Shown here piece by piece: positions 4,741 to 7,912 of a stretch of 7,912 nt of DNA. The stretch comes from Actinomycetes bacterium (lineage in GTDB: Bacteria > Actinomycetota > Acidimicrobiia > Acidimicrobiales > RAAP-2): assembly GCA_021850345.1 (NCBI GenBank), contig JAJZMN010000221.1:1-7912 (forward strand). Direction: 5' to 3'. The notes under the pieces were generated by a model that saw only the letters and a program-made list of their open reading frames with translations, made no database searches and had not been told where the DNA came from. Numbering within the stretch: the stretch's first letter is position 1; each line of letters starts with the position of its first letter. The translations under genes and the position numbers were made by a program.

Positions 4741-7269
4741 GTGAGTCTGCTGGAGCTCGACGGCGGTGGCGGACCCGCCCTGCGGGCCGTCGTGCGCTGG
4801 GCCTGGCGTCTTTTCCGGCGTGAGTGGCGCCAGCAGTTCCTCATCTTCGCGCTGATCACCGTCGCCGTCGCGGCCACCATCGTGGGCTCGGCCGTCGCGA
4901 TGGACAACCCGCAGCCTGCCAACTTCGGCTTCGGGACGGCACAGGACCTCGTGTCGTTCACGTCCTACGACGCGCGCACGGCGACCGTCATCTCGAAACT
5001 GGAGCATCGCTTCGGCCGCGTGCAGGTGATCCGGAACGAGACGGAGACGATCCCGGGCTCGGTCAACACCTTCCAGCTGCGCGCCGAGGGAGCGCACGGG
5101 CCGTTCACCGGCCCCATGCTCTCCCTCGTCTCGGGCAGGTACCCGAAGGGTGAGGACGAGGTCGCGGTGACGACCGGTGTTGCCTCGGACTTCCACCTGC
5201 GCCTCGGCGAGCGGTGGCGCGTGGGCGGCATCGAGCGCAAGGTGGTCGGCATCGTCGAGAACCCCGAAAGCCTCCTCGACGAGTTCGCGCTCGTCGCGCC
5301 CGGGCAAGTGCCGCATCCGACACAGGTCACGGCGCTCTTCGACGCACCGGGCGTGCCGTTGGCGTCGATCGGTCACGGTGTCGAGACCCCGGCCTCGGTC
5401 GCGCAGTCGAACCTCTTCAATCCCGAGACGATCTCGCTCGCCGCGCTTGTCCTCGGCATGCTGCTCATCGCGCTCGTCTCGGTCGGCGGCTTCACGGTCC
5501 TCGCGCAGCGCCGCCTCCGGTCGATCGGGATGCTCGAGTCGACCGGTGCGACCGATCGCCATGTGAACCTCGTCATCCGAGCGAACGGTGTGGTCGTGGG
5601 TCTTGCGGGTGCGGTCGCAGGGCTCGTCGCAGGGCTCGTGGTCTGGCTCGTCTACCGGCCGATCCTCGAGCAGAGCTCGCACCATGTCATCGGCGTGTTG
5701 GCGCTCTCCTGGCCCGTGGTCGCCGCGGCGATGGTGCTGGCCGTCGTCACTGCCTACGCGGCGGCCTCGCGTCCCGCAAAGGCGATCACGAGACTGCCAA
5801 TCGTGTCCGCGCTCTCCGGGCGCCCTGCACCTCCCCGGGAGATCCGTCGCTCGATCGTGCCGGGCGTCGCCTGCATCTGCGCGGCATTTGTCCTGCTGGG
5901 CTATTCGGGCAGCACGGGCAACGGCAGCGGGAACGCGGGCATGCCGGAGCTGGCGCTCGGGATCGTCCTCCTCATCCCCGGGCTCGTCCTGCTCGCCCCC
6001 TTCCTCCTCACGCTCGCCGCCAAGGTCGCTCGGCCCTTGCCTATCGCGGCGCGGCTCGCGCTCCGGGATCTCGCGCGCTATCGCGCCCGGTCCGGCTCGG
6101 CCCTGGCGGCCATCAGCGTGGCGATCCTCGCCGCGGTGATCGTCGTACTCGCCGCCGCCGCCCGGTACGGGAACGTCTTCGACTACGCGGGGCCCAACCT
6201 CTCCTCCAGCCAGCTCGTCCTCGCGCCGGGTGCCCCGCCTCCCGGCCAGCAGCTCGTGCACCGCAACTCCACAGGCAAGCTCGTGCCGGTGAAGGCTCCC
6301 AAAGTGGAGACGGCGACCCCCCGCGAGCTCGCCGCGAGCGCAGGGAAGATCGCGCGGGACCTGGGCGCGCGGCTCGTCGCCCTCGAGATGCCCGATGCGG
6401 GATTGGGAGGAACGAACCTGGGGCGTCCCTGGGACGGCACGCTCTACGTCGCGACGCCGTCGTTGTTGAGGGCCTTCGGGATCCCCCGGTCCGAGATCGA
6501 CCCGAACGCCGTCATCCTGAGCTCGCGCCCCGGCCTCACAGGGGTGTCGGGTCTGGTACTTCGGTACGGGACGACACCGAAGCGAGCAGCAGCCGTGGGC
6601 GCTTTCGGCGGGGCGACGCCCCGGAGCTGCACCGCCGCCACGCACTGCCTCGCGCACCCGGTGGTCCAAGAGGTCGGTGCGCTCCCGTCGGGGACCTCCG
6701 CCCCCAACACCGTGATCACCGAGCACGCGATGCGCGAGCTCCACCTCAGCGCGGCCACGTCCACATGGCTCGTCCAGGGATCGCAGCCGTTCACGGCCGC
6801 ACAGATCGCCGGCGCGCAGCTCGCCGCCTCGACGACCGGGCTCTCGGTCCAGGCGAAGAACGACCAGCCCACCTCCACAGCCGTCCTCAGCTGGGCGACC
6901 ATCTTCGGGATCGTGATCGCGCTCGGCGTGCTCGGGATGTCGGTCGGCCTCGTCCGGAGCGAGACGGCGAGCGATCTCCGCACCCTGTCGGCCGCCGGTG
7001 CATCGAGCTTCACCCGCCGCACCCTCACGGGGGTGACGGCGGGCGCCCTCGGCGTGCTCGGCGCGGCGCTGGGCGCGGCGGGCGGCTACATCGGGATGAT
7101 CGCGTGGTTGCGTGGCAACTCGCTCAACGGTGGAATCGCCGCGCTCGGCAACGTCCCGGTCACCGATCTCCTGGTCATTCTTGTCGGCATGCCCGCGTTC
7201 GCGGCAGCCGTCGGGTGGCTGCTCGCCGGGCGCGAGCCCCCGGCAATGTCCCAGCAGCCGATCGAGTGA
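4741..7269 (+). CDS. FtsX-like ABC transporter permease (two FtsX domains, ten TM segments)
   Basis: An 842-residue membrane protein, the permease partner of the ATPase upstream. Predicted TM segments lie near residues 33-53, 231-254, 281-305, 318-341, 371-388, 402-425, 452-474, 715-737, 763-786 and 806-829. This is the duplicated FtsX layout: TM1, a first extracellular domain (54-230), a three-TM FtsX bundle with QRRLRSIGMLESTGA (256-270) in its first cytoplasmic loop, linker TMs, a second extracellular domain (475-714), and a second bundle with SDLRTLSAAGASS (744-756) at the matching position. Such permeases do not form a classic channel; they pass ATPase motion to the outer side to extract or expel lipoproteins, lipids, peptides or antibiotics. 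Cys630 and Cys636 in the outer domain could form a disulfide. No MacA-type adaptor gene is nearby. GTG 4741 is chosen because AAGGAGG (4725-4731) is well placed; an in-frame ATG at 4717 would put the Shine-Dalgarno site inside the gene. Substrate unknown. Confidence 0.93.
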   Translation: MSLLELDGGGGPALRAVVRWAWRLFRREWRQQFLIFALITVAVAATIVGSAVAMDNPQPANFGFGTAQDLVSFTSYDARTATVISKLEHRFGRVQVIRNETETIPGSVNTFQLRAEGAHGPFTGPMLSLVSGRYPKGEDEVAVTTGVASDFHLRLGERWRVGGIERKVVGIVENPESLLDEFALVAPGQVPHPTQVTALFDAPGVPLASIGHGVETPASVAQSNLFNPETISLAALVLGMLLIALVSVGGFTVLAQRRLRSIGMLESTGATDRHVNLVIRANGVVVGLAGAVAGLVAGLVVWLVYRPILEQSSHHVIGVLALSWPVVAAAMVLAVVTAYAAASRPAKAITRLPIVSALSGRPAPPREIRRSIVPGVACICAAFVLLGYSGSTGNGSGNAGMPELALGIVLLIPGLVLLAPFLLTLAAKVARPLPIAARLALRDLARYRARSGSALAAISVAILAAVIVVLAAAARYGNVFDYAGPNLSSSQLVLAPGAPPPGQQLVHRNSTGKLVPVKAPKVETATPRELAASAGKIARDLGARLVALEMPDAGLGGTNLGRPWDGTLYVATPSLLRAFGIPRSEIDPNAVILSSRPGLTGVSGLVLRYGTTPKRAAAVGAFGGATPRSCTAATHCLAHPVVQEVGALPSGTSAPNTVITEHAMRELHLSAATSTWLVQGSQPFTAAQIAGAQLAASTTGLSVQAKNDQPTSTAVLSWATIFGIVIALGVLGMSVGLVRSETASDLRTLSAAGASSFTRRTLTGVTAGALGVLGAALGAAGGYIGMIAWLRGNSLNGGIAALGNVPVTDLLVILVGMPAFAAAVGWLLAGREPPAMSQQPIE
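5615..5638 (+). repeat. Exact tandem 12-bp duplication inside the permease gene
   Basis: TCGCAGGGCTCG is repeated head to tail with no mismatch, giving AGLVAGLV in the third TM segment. It keeps the frame and lengthens the helix by four residues if it arose by duplication. It looks like recent replication slippage. Confidence 0.6.
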
Positions 7270-7276
7270 TCGACCG

Positions 7277-7311
7277 GTCGGATGACCGACGGCGGCGGCG
7301 CTACGAGCGCC
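7277..7311. terminator. Two short hairpins in the convergent gap (possible bidirectional terminator)
   Basis: Between the convergent permease and kinase stops are GTCGG-ATGA-CCGAC (7277-7290) and GGCGCT-ACG-AGCGCC (7297-7311); the second overlaps the kinase stop codon. Neither has a T-run, so neither is a textbook intrinsic terminator. The position between convergent genes is the main support. Confidence 0.3.
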
Positions 7312-7720
7312 GGTAGCGCGAAGACGACATCGCGTCGCGCACGATCTCCGAGACCGTCTCTTCGGGCGTGAGCCCTGACGTGTCGAGCCACAGGCCGGTC
7401 GGGGGCGTGCCGTCGAGTGTGCGTGCCATCGAGGCGATCGCGTCCTCGAGGGTGCCGCCGGGCGCGTACCAGTCGCGGTAGGAGGCCTTCCCCCTCCCGC
7501 GCTCGCGCTCGGCGATCGTGGCAAGCGACGGGGTGAGCACCACCAGGTGGACGTCGGCGCCCGATATCGAGTCGAGCCAGCGCTCGGCGTCAGGACCCAT
7601 GATGATGTCGCTGTAGACGAAGTCGAACCCGTTGCCGGCGTAAAGCTGCGCGAGGTTGGCCGCACCCTCGTAGCGCAGGCGGAGCTGTCGCCGGGCCTCG
7701 GGGCTCGGGTCCGGCGTCAT
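7301..7720 (-). CDS. C-terminal part of split or frameshifted P-loop kinase (AAA_33 / CPT-like)
   Basis: From ATG 7720 this frame gives 139 residues beginning MTPDPSPEARRQLRLRY, the segment that in this family follows the Walker A region and a GR-A-E-like linker. A Walker-B-like strand (FDFVYSDIIMGP, 32-43), VHLVVLTPS (57-65), a basic lid-like stretch (RERGRGKASYRDW, 71-83) and GLWLDTSGLTPEETVSEIV (109-127) complete the usual small-molecule kinase fold. Without the Walker A half it cannot bind ATP alone. It is one frame off from the upstream half: re-reading one base near 7722-7733 would join the two into a normal protein of about 188 residues. GGAGGG (7731-7726) lies 5 bases before ATG 7720, so independent coupled translation is also possible. 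An in-frame GTG at 7771 is an alternative start but gives an atypical basic N-terminus. Substrate unknown. Confidence 0.75.
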   Translation of the reverse strand: MTPDPSPEARRQLRLRYEGAANLAQLYAGNGFDFVYSDIIMGPDAERWLDSISGADVHLVVLTPSLATIAERERGRGKASYRDWYAPGGTLEDAIASMARTLDGTPPTGLWLDTSGLTPEETVSEIVRDAMSSSRYRRS

Positions 7721-7869
7721 CTCCGCCCTCCCGCGTACGCCATCCGGTAGAGGAGGTCGCCGTCGAACCACGCCGCGGGCGCGGGGCCGTCGAGCGCCGC
7801 CGCGAGGAGCCTGCCGACCGTCGTCTTGCCGGACGCTTGGAGGCCGGTGACCATCACGACTCTCGGCAC
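7717..7869 (-). CDS. N-terminal part (Walker A) of split or frameshifted P-loop kinase
   Basis: GTG 7869 gives a 50-residue product with a beta-strand and P-loop, VVMVTGLQASGKTTVG (4-19; Walker A GLQASGKT), then AAWFDGDLLYRMAYAGGR (32-49). This matches the start of AAA_33 / chloramphenicol-phosphotransferase-like kinases, where the D-G-D/E motif precedes a helix and then the segment found in the next frame. It stops at TGA 7719-7717, overlapping ATG 7720 (ATGA). The start is supported by AAGGGGG (7880-7874) 4 bases upstream; an in-frame ATG at 7905 lacks such a site. Alone it is too short to be an enzyme. The simplest reading is a single missing base in gcgggagggcggagatga, from mutation or sequencing error. 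A two-polypeptide enzyme or programmed -1 frameshift is less likely but possible. Confidence 0.75.
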   Translation of the reverse strand: MPRVVMVTGLQASGKTTVGRLLAAALDGPAPAAWFDGDLLYRMAYAGGRR

Positions 7870-7912
7870 GGGACCCCCTTCGTGTCGTTGCCGGGGAGCA
7901 AGCATCGTAGGC

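Noticed and set aside
4711..7665. Very long open frame on the minus strand (984 codons) across the permease gene
   Set aside because: It is the antisense shadow of a GC-rich gene: its translation is low-complexity, rich in Arg, Asp, Glu and Gly with no recognisable motif, and it also crosses the convergent kinase gene. The plus-strand permease has clear TM and FtsX features.

Overview
This window is very GC-rich DNA, with GTG starts, clear AAGGAGG-type Shine-Dalgarno sites and strong G/C third-position bias. That fits an actinobacterium (Actinomycetota), possibly a deep-branching soil or environmental lineage such as Acidimicrobiia or Thermoleophilia. The class is a guess, because no marker gene is present.

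Layout from left to right: (1) a tandem-GNAT acetyltransferase on the minus strand (1009 down to the window edge, C-terminal end cut off). (2) A divergent intergenic region, 1010-1192, with a probable leaderless promoter for the acetyltransferase, a tandem 8-bp repeat and a small inverted repeat. (3) A complete plus-strand S9-family serine peptidase (1193-3211) of the acylaminoacyl-peptidase / dipeptidyl-peptidase type, with an N-terminal beta-propeller and a C-terminal alpha/beta-hydrolase domain. (4) A 152-bp intergenic region with four tandem 21-bp repeats, followed by a near-perfect palindrome in a promoter-like position. (5) A plus-strand transporter operon of a PadR-family regulator (3364-3942), an MacB/LolD-type ABC ATPase overlapping it by ATGA (3939-4673), and a ten-TM double-FtsX permease (4741-7269). 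(6) A convergent minus-strand P-loop kinase of the AAA_33 / chloramphenicol-phosphotransferase-like type (7869 to 7301). Its reading frame breaks just after the N-terminal Walker A part, at an ATGA stop/start overlap.

The PadR, ATPase and permease genes form one functional unit. PadR most likely binds the palindrome at 3311-3327, represses its own promoter and thereby controls the transporter. The ATPase would drive the permease as a mechanotransmission-type complex that exports, extracts or senses a substrate at the outer face of the membrane; the substrate is unknown. The peptidase, the acetyltransferase and the kinase look like ordinary housekeeping or accessory genes with separate transcription. 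No tRNA, rRNA, CRISPR array, insertion sequence or phage gene was seen.

The most unusual points are the split or frameshifted kinase, the repeat-plus-palindrome control region in front of padR, and the leaderless-looking acetyltransferase start. I see no clearly new multi-gene system.
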